From: Saprospiraceae bacterium UBA3362 | GTDB lineage: Bacteria > Bacteroidota > Bacteroidia > Chitinophagales > Saprospiraceae | Reading direction: 5' to 3' | Length of the DNA: 64,000 bases | Assembly: GCA_002360455.1 (NCBI GenBank) | Contig: DEQQ01000044.1 | Span: forward strand, 36,217 to 100,216 | In this document: positions 8,101 to 15,454 of the stretch, in pieces | How the letters are laid out: every line of letters begins with the position of its first letter | How positions within the stretch are numbered: the stretch's first letter is position 1 | Notes under the pieces: model-generated | Database searches by the model: none | Told to the model about the DNA's origin: nothing | What the model saw: only the letters and a program-made list of their open reading frames with translations | Position numbers and translations under genes: made by a program

Positions 8101-8323
8101 GGTTATCAAAATTAAGATTGAATTGATGGCGATTGCCTCTTGTGGCCAATGACTTTTTTATTAAACTCAAGTCTAATTCATAAATCTTGTACTCTGAAAA
8201 ATATTGGCTAAAGTTTTGCAACCTTTGAGGATTGTTCAAGGTTGTTGATTTAAAATTTTGTGCAAATGAACTTAATGCCAATAAAAGCAAAAGAGAAGTT
8301 GCGAAATAGATTTTTTTAACCAT
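5114..8323 (-). CDS. T9SS-exported reprolysin-like zinc metalloprotease with seven PKD domains
   Basis: A 1,069-residue secreted protease. Order: signal peptide (1-21), propeptide-like region (to about 200), metalloprotease domain with the zinc motif HEVGHNFSAGHD (343-354) and a Met-turn-like IMAP (361-364), as in the M12B/reprolysin type; then seven PKD domains (about 398-960), a short serine/proline linker, and a C-terminal T9SS type A sorting domain (IVPNPSEGMFVLNFE onward, ending LIIQ). The PKD domains alternate between a WxFPGGxPSxST type with a cysteine and a WDFGDG type. It is probably displayed or released by the type IX system to degrade external protein. A clear terminator follows the gene; the next upstream gene is divergent. 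Confidence 0.93.
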   Translation of the reverse strand: MVKKIYFATSLLLLLALSSFAQNFKSTTLNNPQRLQNFSQYFSEYKIYELDLSLIKKSLATRGNRHQFNLNFDNHQWQLDLFGFEALTPDYQLLVGTDEGVKKLGRNKNLQFFKGYNRNSPGSKAFMTISDNFLLLSVEENGNTYFVEKARLSDPLSSDSEFIFYNTNDVKKNPAVNCGYDFYKAQMDQFKENHNELNNRNHCVTVEAALAMDLTIFQWQGNNSGTAEAWATGILALVETNYDNEFAHGVQMAASATYVATTTSSDPWNGVNNINTHLDVHLSWGNGGGYNGASYDFATAWTRKYTSGAVGLAWVGVVCTSNRYNVCSAFSTASNTNRQLQAHEVGHNFSAGHDASGSNTIMAPAVNGSSTWSSASISAISGHISSRWCLDICSSGSAPTAAFSGSPTIGCAPLRVTFRDLSTGNPTSWLWSFPGGTPSTSTQQNPVVTYNAGGIYDVTLEVRNASGDDVVTQNQYIYVYDPVIAFFDEIIDLRHVFFNNQSSNGDTYKWDFGDGEMSTDENPEHEYNRDGTFTVKLTVTNFCGSKTYTKRITIATPPIANFEADTTLGCASFTVRFKNLSSNNVVRYEWSFPGGNPSFSTQLNPTVTYNYADSFTVKLKVSNAAYDHTFTRSKYIVVDTVPTAKFDELITGLNVDFFNQSIRGKNYNWSFGDGTTSKDANPNYTYGQSGTYNVRLIVDNKCGKDTLDKTITVSAGLFAAFNANTRIGCAPMQVQYQNQSQGANSFKWTFPGGNPSSSTSPNPLVSYDQAGTYDVTLEVTDGIDTKVSTQTGYIKVNQNPISAYNYAISGLSVNFTNQSQFGNSYAWDFGDGKQSTEPNPSHTFASEGEFKVILSVTNECGTVSITKDVIVYLIPKVSFISDTTLVCAGSFVQFKDLSSKDVNDWSWQFSGAIPALSTEQNPKVVYWKAGTYSVKLVVKNTNGSNTLTKTNYIKVLSPIKCPKANKEYSEGNDEDPFNKLNPRSSTTPAKPWTIVPNPSEGMFVLNFEQSPNSQYRVRVFNMQGSLVYQRTISNPEQSVRFDLSALSKGSYFIQLSNEVENQTTKLIIQ

Positions 8324-8454
8324 ATACCAAATTGTTTATTGTTGAATTTAAATGCGAATTTAATAAAATTGTGATTATAAGATTTAGTACAATAAAATTA
8401 TTTGGTTTTTCGTTTTAAATAAAAATTAAGTCACTGAAATACAATATATTATAT

Positions 8455-9066
8455 ATGTATAAAAAAATAATCATTTTAGTTTTGCTCTTGGCTACCGTGT
8501 TTGGCCAAGAGGCTTTTGCTCAATCTCGCTCAAAATCCAAGTCAAAAAAGAAGGAAAAACAAGAAATTCCATTGAAAGAAAAACTATGGTATGGAGGTGG
8601 TTTTGGTTTAGGTTATGGCTTTAGCTCATTGAATCCAAGTATTAATGGAAATCTTTTCTCGGTTGGTATCTCACCTATGGCCGGCTATAAGCTTTTCAGG
8701 TTTTGGTCTGCCGGACCAAGAGTCTCTTATACCTATCTTCACGGAAGGTATGAATACAGTACCGATATTTTGAAATTGAATGTCCATAATTTTGGGATTG
8801 GAGCCTTTACCCGTCTTAAGTTTCTTGGTGTTTTATTTAGTCATTTTGAATACATGTCTTCTTGGGAAGATGAGTTGATAGGGATTACTCCCCAATATAC
8901 CATAGAGACGAAAAAAGTAAGAAGAGATCAATTGAATCTTGGTTTGGGTTATAATGCCGGAGGAATATTGAGTTATGAGTTTTATGTTCTTTATGATGTG
9001 CTTGCACCCAAAAACTCTATAAATATACCTATCGAATACAGAGTAGGTTTTACGTTTAACTTTTAG
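8455..9066 (+). CDS. Putative small outer-membrane beta-barrel protein
   Basis: 203 residues: signal peptide (MYKKIIILVLLLATVFGQEAFA), a short basic stretch (SRSKSKSKKKEKQ), then alternating amphipathic strands rich in Gly and aromatic residues (LWYGGGFGLGYGFSSL, FSVGISPMAGYKLF, LNLGLGYNAGG) and a terminal strand ending FTFNF. The C-terminal aromatic residue and strand pattern are those of an outer-membrane barrel. The precise family is not recognised. It is divergent from the PKD protease (131 nt apart, very AT-rich) and its stop is 2 nt from the stop of the convergent receptor gene. Confidence 0.65.
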   Translation: MYKKIIILVLLLATVFGQEAFAQSRSKSKSKKKEKQEIPLKEKLWYGGGFGLGYGFSSLNPSINGNLFSVGISPMAGYKLFRFWSAGPRVSYTYLHGRYEYSTDILKLNVHNFGIGAFTRLKFLGVLFSHFEYMSSWEDELIGITPQYTIETKKVRRDQLNLGLGYNAGGILSYEFYVLYDVLAPKNSINIPIEYRVGFTFNF

Positions 9067-9068
9067 GA

Positions 9069-11483
9069 TTATAAAAACTGGATTTTAAAGCCGAGCATAA
9101 CATTTATTGTAGCTTGTGGAAATACGCCGACTCCATGGTGTAGTTTGCCATTATCAATAGATTTTACATAAGGATCCATGGGGTCAGAGCTGAAATTTGT
9201 CGCATAGCTATAGGCCCATCCGTTGCTGGCGTAGCGGCGATTCCAAAGATTGTTTACGGAGACCCAAATTTCTGAATTATGGGGTCCTATAGAAAATGGC
9301 TTTCCTATTTTTATGTCACCATATTGAAATGCGGGCAAAGATTTAAGCTCATCATTTGAATTGTCGAGAATCATTTTTCCAACCCATTTGTGATGATAGT
9401 CTATGAATAAATTTTTCAATTTTTTGATTTTAATCTGATGACCAAAAGAAGATATAAGCTCCGGAGAAAGACTTAATCTTGAATGTTTGAGCCTGTTTTC
9501 TTGAACTTGAATTAGCTCAAAGTTTTCATTATAAACTAAAGTTTTATATAGAAATTCATTTGATCTATTGCGACTGATATTGATTTGGAGATTAGACAGA
9601 TTTGATGAATTCCAATGAAAGAATACTGAACTTTCAATTCCTATTCTATAAGCATTGGGAATGTTGATTCTTATGGGTTCTCCGACCTGATTGACTTCAC
9701 CAGAAAAAGCGAAATAATTTTGGTACAGCATAGCATAAAAATTGAGATTTATTTGATAGAATTTAGAATTAAAAATTGAACCAATTTCTGTTGAAATAAG
9801 TTTTTCAATTCCAACTTGAGTGTTGCTCAACAGATCGTCTCGAAAAGGCTCTCTCTGGATATAAAATAATTGGAGAGATTGCTGCCAGTTTGAGTTGGTT
9901 TTATGATTGAAATAAAGCCTTCCATTGAACAGTCCAAACTGTCTGTTAATGTCGATATTATTGTATTTGTCATGCGTTCCTTTGGCCCGGTATTGAATAT
10001 ATTTTGTACTCCAATCAGTTCCCAATTCCCAATGATGAATTCGCTTATTGTATTTAAAAAAAGCTGCTAATTCATTTTTGGAGGAATTACTAAAATAATA
10101 TTGAGCGGCAATTTTTTTAAAATCAAAAGTGGAATAAGGATTGGCAATTCCATAATGTTTACCTAAATAAGTAGAGGCCGATAAGCCAATATTTAATAGA
10201 TCTTGATTGGTAAAATACTTTATAAGTTTGATTGTATTGAAAACAAAATGATTGTCTAACCATTTTTGTCTTACAATATCTGCAGTAGATGTTGTACCGG
10301 ATTTTATGGAGTAGTTTTCCAAGACTTCATTGGCTTTAAAATTTTCAAAGAATCCTTTTCCTCTTGTATAATTACCGGTATAGTTGAGTTCCAAAGAGGG
10401 AGTTAATACAAACATTTGATGACATTGGAAGTGTAATTGCAAATAATCATCTTTGTCAAAAAACGGATTTCCGGATTTTTCTGTGCCGGCAATATTTGTT
10501 CGTCGTAAACTGTCGTTTGTAATGTATCCTTGAGGAATTCCAAACCATGCTTGGCCGGTGATTTCCTTGCCTCCAAAAATAGTGAATTTTGAACTCCATT
10601 TTGGCCTGAGATAGTTGTAATTTAAAGAAAAAGAACTCAAGTTGGAGCTTGCTCTGTCCACATAGCCGGAAGATTTTTGGTGACTTATTGCGATATCAAA
10701 AGCATTTGATTTATTGAGTAAACCGGACTGAAATTGTAAACTGTTTTTTAGTGAGTGAAATGAACCAATCTGTGATCGTATTATCCATTTTTTTTGATTT
10801 TTAATTCCTCCCGTCAGTAGATCTATAGCGGCCCCAAAACCACCTGCACCGGCTCGACTTGGTATGGCTCCTTTTTGAATCAAGATTTGGTCTGCCTGAT
10901 GAGCTATATCGGGCATATTTACAATGTATGCAAGAGAGGATTCTGAATCGTTAATGGGTACACCATTCAAGCTGTACTGAATATGGTAGGGCTCTACTCC
11001 TCTTATTCTAATGTTGGTATATCCAATTCCGTTTCCTCCATCGGATGAGCTAAAACAAGAGCTTAGTCTGTCCAACAAAAAGGGAATGTCTCTTCCTGAT
11101 TCCAGAATATCAAGTTGATCTTTTTTTAAGGAAACAGTATTTGGATTTTTCTGTGTGCCCCAACTCTCTGACTGAATAATAGACTCTTGAAGTGTTGTGA
11201 CAAAAGGGATTTTGATTTTTGGGGGATTCGAAGTGCTTTTGTCCAGTGTAAGTACTGTATCCAAATTGAATTTTTGAAATCTTAGTGTTGTCCTCCCTGT
11301 GTCATTCTTTATGAAGTAAAATTTTCCCTCTGCGTTTGATATGGAATACCCTGAGACTAAAGGGTTGGATATTTTACAATCGGGAATAGGTTGATCGTGT
11401 TGATCTACCAAATATCCTGTAAGTTGAGCTAGGGAAGATGTGTAAGAAATTAAGAGAAAATAAAACCAAAGTTTGAACTTCAT
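9069..11483 (-). CDS. TonB-dependent outer-membrane receptor, probable thiamine transporter
   Basis: An 804-residue TonB-dependent receptor. After a signal peptide (to about residue 19) comes a carboxypeptidase-regulatory-like domain (LTGYLVDQHDQPIPD...), then the plug (about 120-230: SLKKDQLDIL, IRIRGVEPYHIQYSLNGVPIND, QILIQKGAIPSRAGAGGFGAAIDLLTG) and a 22-strand-type barrel to the C-terminus. The substrate is inferred from regulation: a TPP riboswitch lies immediately upstream in the leader, as described for the OMR1-type receptors of Bacteroidota thiamine regulons. No PnuT or thiamine-phosphate kinase gene follows here; the downstream neighbour is convergent, so the receptor seems monocistronic. 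A thiamine precursor could equally be the ligand. Confidence 0.88.
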   Translation of the reverse strand: MKFKLWFYFLLISYTSSLAQLTGYLVDQHDQPIPDCKISNPLVSGYSISNAEGKFYFIKNDTGRTTLRFQKFNLDTVLTLDKSTSNPPKIKIPFVTTLQESIIQSESWGTQKNPNTVSLKKDQLDILESGRDIPFLLDRLSSCFSSSDGGNGIGYTNIRIRGVEPYHIQYSLNGVPINDSESSLAYIVNMPDIAHQADQILIQKGAIPSRAGAGGFGAAIDLLTGGIKNQKKWIIRSQIGSFHSLKNSLQFQSGLLNKSNAFDIAISHQKSSGYVDRASSNLSSFSLNYNYLRPKWSSKFTIFGGKEITGQAWFGIPQGYITNDSLRRTNIAGTEKSGNPFFDKDDYLQLHFQCHQMFVLTPSLELNYTGNYTRGKGFFENFKANEVLENYSIKSGTTSTADIVRQKWLDNHFVFNTIKLIKYFTNQDLLNIGLSASTYLGKHYGIANPYSTFDFKKIAAQYYFSNSSKNELAAFFKYNKRIHHWELGTDWSTKYIQYRAKGTHDKYNNIDINRQFGLFNGRLYFNHKTNSNWQQSLQLFYIQREPFRDDLLSNTQVGIEKLISTEIGSIFNSKFYQINLNFYAMLYQNYFAFSGEVNQVGEPIRINIPNAYRIGIESSVFFHWNSSNLSNLQINISRNRSNEFLYKTLVYNENFELIQVQENRLKHSRLSLSPELISSFGHQIKIKKLKNLFIDYHHKWVGKMILDNSNDELKSLPAFQYGDIKIGKPFSIGPHNSEIWVSVNNLWNRRYASNGWAYSYATNFSSDPMDPYVKSIDNGKLHHGVGVFPQATINVMLGFKIQFL

Positions 11484-11484
11484 T

Positions 11485-11520
11485 TTGCAAAAACAAAAGG
11501 AGTGTTTTGCAATTCCTTTT
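11485..11520 (-). promoter_or_regulatory. Candidate expression platform of the TPP riboswitch: two mutually exclusive hairpins
   Basis: Between the aptamer and the receptor ATG, the minus strand can form hairpin A (AAAAGGA at 11514-11520 with TCCTTTT at 11495-11501) or hairpin B (TTGCAAAAC at 11504-11512 with GTTTTTGCAA at 11485-11494, one bulge). They cannot both form, because each has one arm in the other's loop. Hairpin B ends one base before the ATG, so it could hide the initiation region. The switching direction is inference. Confidence 0.5.
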
Positions 11521-11606
11521 CCCTTGGCAACATTACTTGCCCAGGTTCAGAGGGTCTAATCTCAGCCGACTAAACAGAACACTGTTAAAATTGGCACCCC
11601 TTTCGG
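11521..11606 (-). promoter_or_regulatory. TPP (THI-box) riboswitch aptamer
   Basis: Minus-strand sequence contains the conserved blocks of the thiamine pyrophosphate aptamer in the right order: GGGGTGCC, then CTGAGATTAGACCC, TCTGAACCTG, and GTAATGTTGCCAAGGGA. It lies in the leader of the TonB-dependent receptor and begins about 8 nt after the stop of the kinase gene upstream. Boundaries are approximate; the outermost P1 pairing is not clear by eye. Confidence 0.93.
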
Positions 11607-11613
11607 CACAAAA

Positions 11614-12120
11614 TTAAGATATTCTATGACTTTCTATAGCATTAATGGCCTGATTTATTCTCTTTGTCCCAACTCCTTGAATCAGACAATAGGCTGTTTT
11701 TGATTCTAAAACCTTTTGGTAATGAAGTAAAAATAGAAGCTCTAACTCATGGGGATTTTCTCGCAATGGATCGAATTCCCAAGGTAGATCAGGACAACAA
11801 ATGAGGTATAAATCCGGTAACAGAGTGTATTTTTCGAATTCTTCTTTTGATGTTCCAAACTTTAATTCTGCCCAAATTGATACATTTATCCAATCTGTAT
11901 CTACAAAATGATGTTTTGAATTATCGCTTAATGCTTTAAGAATAGAATTGTATTGTTGTGAAGCAATTTGGTGTAAATCTTGTAAAGAATAGGGTTTATT
12001 CAGATTATGCAAATATTCTCTGCTATATTCATGAATCAGAGTACCTTTGTAATGATTACTTAGGGCAGTGGCTAAGGTGGTTTTGCCTGAAGATTCAGGG
12101 CCTGTGATAATAATCAACAT
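11614..12120 (-). CDS. NadR-like P-loop kinase
   Basis: A 168-residue P-loop ATPase related to the ribosylnicotinamide kinase domain of NadR. The Walker A motif is GPESSGKTT (residues 7-15), followed by EYSREYL (about 35-41) and FVDTDWINVSIWAEL as in NadR-type kinases. The adenylyltransferase domain of full NadR is absent, so it is a stand-alone kinase domain. It stops just before the TPP riboswitch on the same strand; it could act on ribosylnicotinamide, or on a thiamine-related vitamin given its neighbour, but the riboswitch does not control it. Its ATG is only 11 nt from the ATG of the divergent gene. Confidence 0.75.
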   Translation of the reverse strand: MLIIITGPESSGKTTLATALSNHYKGTLIHEYSREYLHNLNKPYSLQDLHQIASQQYNSILKALSDNSKHHFVDTDWINVSIWAELKFGTSKEEFEKYTLLPDLYLICCPDLPWEFDPLRENPHELELLFLLHYQKVLESKTAYCLIQGVGTKRINQAINAIESHRIS

Positions 12121-12131
12121 GTCAAGATTTT

Positions 12132-12689
12132 ATGCATGATATAGAACCTTTTTATCATTGGTTAGATATTTATAACAGTGCTGAAGATGAGGCTAGTCCT
12201 TTCTTTGGGCAAACATACAATGAATTTGGATATGATAAAAAAGTATATAACTATTATATCCACCCTCGTTGGGATGAATTTGAGGCTGAAAATCTATTTG
12301 TCAAGCAGTTATATACCGATTATGATGACGGAGTGGTTGTTCTTGAACTAATAGGAGAATGGAATGATGCGATAGGAAATGATATCATGTTTTTAAAAAG
12401 GGACATCATTGATAAGATGAGAGATCAAGGAATTTCAAAATATATATTATTGTGTGAATATGTTTTTAATTTTCATGGTTCTGATGATAGTTATTATGAA
12501 GAATGGGCAGAAGATGTGGCAGAAGAGAGTGGATATATTTGTTTCATAAGCGTACTTGATCATGTGTTGGAAGAAATGAAAAGGAGTGGAATTCATCGAT
12601 TTGTTCAAATGGGCAAGAAATGGAATGATATTCTTTGGAGAAAAATGGATCCAATTTCATTTGTTCAATTTGTTGAAAGTAAACTGTAA
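12132..12689 (+). CDS. Conserved protein of unknown function preceding era
   Basis: A 185-residue soluble, acidic protein without signal peptide or membrane segment. It is rich in Asp, Glu, Tyr and Trp (EFGYDKKVYNYYIHPRWDEF, VVVLELIGEWNDAIGND, CEYVFNFHGSDDSYYEEWAED). I recall similar proteins beside era in other Bacteroidota but know of no established function. It is 2 nt upstream of era, so the two are almost certainly co-transcribed and a role linked to ribosome assembly or cell growth is conceivable. There are only 11 nt between its start and the divergent kinase gene, so its promoter must lie in that gene. Confidence 0.72.
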   Translation: MHDIEPFYHWLDIYNSAEDEASPFFGQTYNEFGYDKKVYNYYIHPRWDEFEAENLFVKQLYTDYDDGVVVLELIGEWNDAIGNDIMFLKRDIIDKMRDQGISKYILLCEYVFNFHGSDDSYYEEWAEDVAEESGYICFISVLDHVLEEMKRSGIHRFVQMGKKWNDILWRKMDPISFVQFVESKL

Positions 12690-12691
12690 AT

Positions 12692-13579
12692 ATGCGTGCA
12701 GGATTTGTAAATATTGTGGGCATGCCCAACGCAGGGAAGTCAAGTTTTTTGAATGCCATCATGGGCACAAAGTATGCTATCGTAAGCCATAAGCCACAAA
12801 CCACAAGGCAAAGAATGTTATGCATTTTGAATAAAGAAAATATTCAATTGGTTTTTTCTGACAGTCCGGGATTTGTTGATCGGGCTTTGTACAAATTGCA
12901 CCATGCAATGAACAAAGAAATTTATTCTGCGATTGAAGATGCAGATCTTTTATTATTTGTTTTAGATGGATTGTCTAAGATAGAACAGCAGGTTGAATTA
13001 TTAAAGAAAGTATTGGATTCTAAAATCAAGACGGCAATTGTAATCAATAAAATGGATGAGATTAAATCTTCTCAATTATCAGCTATCTATGATGAATTGA
13101 AAATTATTGCAGAGAATATTCCGGTTTTTGAAGTGAGCTCAAAAACTAATGCAGGCTTGGATGCCGTGATACAATGGGCAGAAAATAATGTGCCGGAACA
13201 TGAGGCCTATTTTCCTGCAGATGACGTTAGTGAAAAACCAATTCGGTACTTTCTATCTGAAATGATAAGAGAACAAATTTATTTGAATTATTCGGATGAA
13301 ATTCCATACAGCACAATAGTTGTTATTAATAGCTGTAAAGGGGTGGACGAACAAGCAGAGTTGGTAAAAATAGATGCCACAATAATGGTCAACAAGTCCT
13401 CGCAATTGGCCATTATCGTAGGAAAGAATGGGTCAGCTATAAAAAACCTTGGAATAAAAAGCAGAGAAGCTATCGAGCAATTTTTGGGACAAAGAGTTTT
13501 TTTGGGGTTGACTGCTAAGTTGAAAGAAAATTGGAGAGAGGACGAGAATTTTTTAAAGAAAACAGGAATTAATTTATGA
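12692..13579 (+). CDS. era: GTPase Era
   Basis: Ribosome-associated GTPase that binds the 3' end of 16S rRNA and checks small-subunit maturation. The 295-residue protein has the G1 motif GMPNAGKSS (10-18), an effector region TTRQRM, G3 DSPG, G4 NKMD (about 123-126) and G5 VSSKT, then the C-terminal KH RNA-binding domain (ATIMVNKSSQLAIIVGKNGSAIKNLG...). Length is normal. The 3' end overlaps der by 4 nt (ATGA), indicating translational coupling. Confidence 0.96.
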   Translation: MRAGFVNIVGMPNAGKSSFLNAIMGTKYAIVSHKPQTTRQRMLCILNKENIQLVFSDSPGFVDRALYKLHHAMNKEIYSAIEDADLLLFVLDGLSKIEQQVELLKKVLDSKIKTAIVINKMDEIKSSQLSAIYDELKIIAENIPVFEVSSKTNAGLDAVIQWAENNVPEHEAYFPADDVSEKPIRYFLSEMIREQIYLNYSDEIPYSTIVVINSCKGVDEQAELVKIDATIMVNKSSQLAIIVGKNGSAIKNLGIKSREAIEQFLGQRVFLGLTAKLKENWREDENFLKKTGINL

Positions 13580-14877
13580 GTTTTACAGTTGCTATTGTGG
13601 GAAGACCAAATGTTGGTAAATCAACTTTGTTTAATCGATTGACAAAAACCAATCAGGCTATTGTTGATGATGTTAGTGGAGTGACTCGAGATAGAATATA
13701 TGGTGTGGGGGATTGGAATGGGAAGAATTTTCATATCATTGATACAGGAGGAATTGTTGAACAAAGTAATGACGTATTCGAAAGAAATATTAAGAAGCAA
13801 GTTGATTTTGCAATCGAAGAAGCTTCTTCAATATTTTTTGTAGTGGATGCCGTTGCAGGGATAACTCCGGCAGATGAATCTGTAGCCGGACTACTGCGCA
13901 ATGTCAATAAAAAAGTATTTTTGGTGGTTAATAAAGCTGATAATCACGAGAGACTTTTGGCTTCGCATGAATTTTGGGCACTGGGCTTTGAGCAAGTTTA
14001 TCCTATAGCAGCTATTTCAGGGAGTGGGACCGGCGAGCTTTTGGATGATTTGGTAAAGTTGATTCCACAGGATGAATATGAAGATGAACAGATTCCAAAG
14101 TTTGCGATTATTGGGCAACCAAATGTAGGTAAATCCTCTTTAGTTAATGCTTTTTTAGGTGAAGAACGGAACATCGTTACTGATATTGCCGGAACAACTC
14201 GAGATCCAATTCATTCAAGATATAGTAAATTTGGCAAGGACTTTATTTTAATTGATACAGCCGGAATCCGAAAGAAAAGTAAGGTTAACGAAGATCTTGA
14301 ATTCTATTCTGTGCTGCGTGCCATTAGAGCTGTAGAAGAAGCTGATGTTTGTTTCCTTGTGATTGATGCCAACGATGGGATTGAGTCGCAAGATATGGAG
14401 TTGTTTTCGCTTGTTGTTAGAAGGAATAAGGGGATTGTGATATTGGTGAATAAATGGGATTTGGTAGTGAAGGAAACCAACACTGCAATGCAATTTGAAA
14501 AGCGGATCAAAGAAAAATTAGCTCCATTTTCGGATGTCCCGGTATTGTTTATATCTGCATTGGAGAAGCAAAGGATTTATCAAGCTATAGAAATCGGCCA
14601 TGAAGTTTTTCATAATCGATCACAGAAAATCAAAACGTCCGAGCTGAATGATAAAATGCTTGAAGCCATTGCCAAGTATCCTCCTCCATCTTACCGCAAT
14701 CATTTAATTAAAATAAAATACATTACACAAATAGACAAACACTATCCAGTGTTTTCTTTTTTTTGCAACTATCCGGATCAGATTAAAGGATCTTATAAAC
14801 AATTTATTGAAAACCAGATGAGAGGTTTATTCAATTTTAAAGGGGTTCCTATTCGAATTTTATTTAAAGAAAAATAG
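13576..14877 (+). CDS. der: GTPase Der (EngA)
   Basis: Double-GTPase needed for assembly of the 50S ribosomal subunit. The 433-residue protein has two G domains: the first starts with GRPNVGKST (9-17) and DTGG, the second with GQPNVGKSS (about 180-188) and DTAGIRKKSK, followed by the KH-like C-terminal domain (YPPPSYRNHLIKIKYITQ, and GVPIRILFKEK at the end). Both G4 motifs (NKAD and NKWD) are intact. It overlaps era by 4 nt. Confidence 0.97.
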   Translation: MSFTVAIVGRPNVGKSTLFNRLTKTNQAIVDDVSGVTRDRIYGVGDWNGKNFHIIDTGGIVEQSNDVFERNIKKQVDFAIEEASSIFFVVDAVAGITPADESVAGLLRNVNKKVFLVVNKADNHERLLASHEFWALGFEQVYPIAAISGSGTGELLDDLVKLIPQDEYEDEQIPKFAIIGQPNVGKSSLVNAFLGEERNIVTDIAGTTRDPIHSRYSKFGKDFILIDTAGIRKKSKVNEDLEFYSVLRAIRAVEEADVCFLVIDANDGIESQDMELFSLVVRRNKGIVILVNKWDLVVKETNTAMQFEKRIKEKLAPFSDVPVLFISALEKQRIYQAIEIGHEVFHNRSQKIKTSELNDKMLEAIAKYPPPSYRNHLIKIKYITQIDKHYPVFSFFCNYPDQIKGSYKQFIENQMRGLFNFKGVPIRILFKEK

Positions 14878-14918
14878 ACTATGTGTTTATTTGTCCAATC
14901 GCTTAAAATGTTTTTAAG

Positions 14919-15452
14919 ATGAAAATAATTGCTACAGATTTTCAAGATTTGCTGATAGTTGAGCCTGATGTGTATTTGGATGAAAGAGGTTATTTTTCAG
15001 AAACTTTTCATCTTGAAAAATGGGGTGGTATAATTAATTCTCATCCGTTTGTACAAGATAATGAATCCTGTTCTAATTATGGCGTTGTTCGTGGTTTACA
15101 TTTTCAAGTAGGGAATTTTGCTCAATCCAAATTGGTACGAGTTATAAGAGGAGAAGTTCTTGATGTTGTTGTCGATCTTAGATTGAACAGCACTACTTAC
15201 GGTAAAGTATTTTCAATCCTGTTAAGTGAGAATAATAAAAGGCAATTGTATGTACCTAGAGGATTCGCACATGGTTATGCTGTTTTGAAAGATCAGACTA
15301 TTTTTTGTTATAAATGTGATGCTTTTTATAGTAAAGAAAATGAAAGTGGAATTTTTCCGTTGGATCCGGCATTAGGAATAGATTGGATCATACCTCGAAG
15401 TGAAATGATATTATCAGAGAAAGATATGAATTGGTCTGTATTTCAGAGTTAG
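14919..15452 (+). CDS. rfbC: dTDP-4-dehydrorhamnose 3,5-epimerase
   Basis: RmlC-type cupin that epimerises dTDP-4-keto-6-deoxyglucose at C3 and C5 in dTDP-L-rhamnose synthesis. The 177-residue product has the family signatures DERGYFSETF, GVVRGLHFQ with the catalytic base His61, VVDLRLNSTTYGK, and PRGFAHGYAVL. It is immediately followed by rfbD. The first two genes of the pathway (rfbA, rfbB) are not in the window, so the pathway must be completed elsewhere. Confidence 0.95.
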   Translation: MKIIATDFQDLLIVEPDVYLDERGYFSETFHLEKWGGIINSHPFVQDNESCSNYGVVRGLHFQVGNFAQSKLVRVIRGEVLDVVVDLRLNSTTYGKVFSILLSENNKRQLYVPRGFAHGYAVLKDQTIFCYKCDAFYSKENESGIFPLDPALGIDWIIPRSEMILSEKDMNWSVFQS

Positions 15453-15454
15453 TT

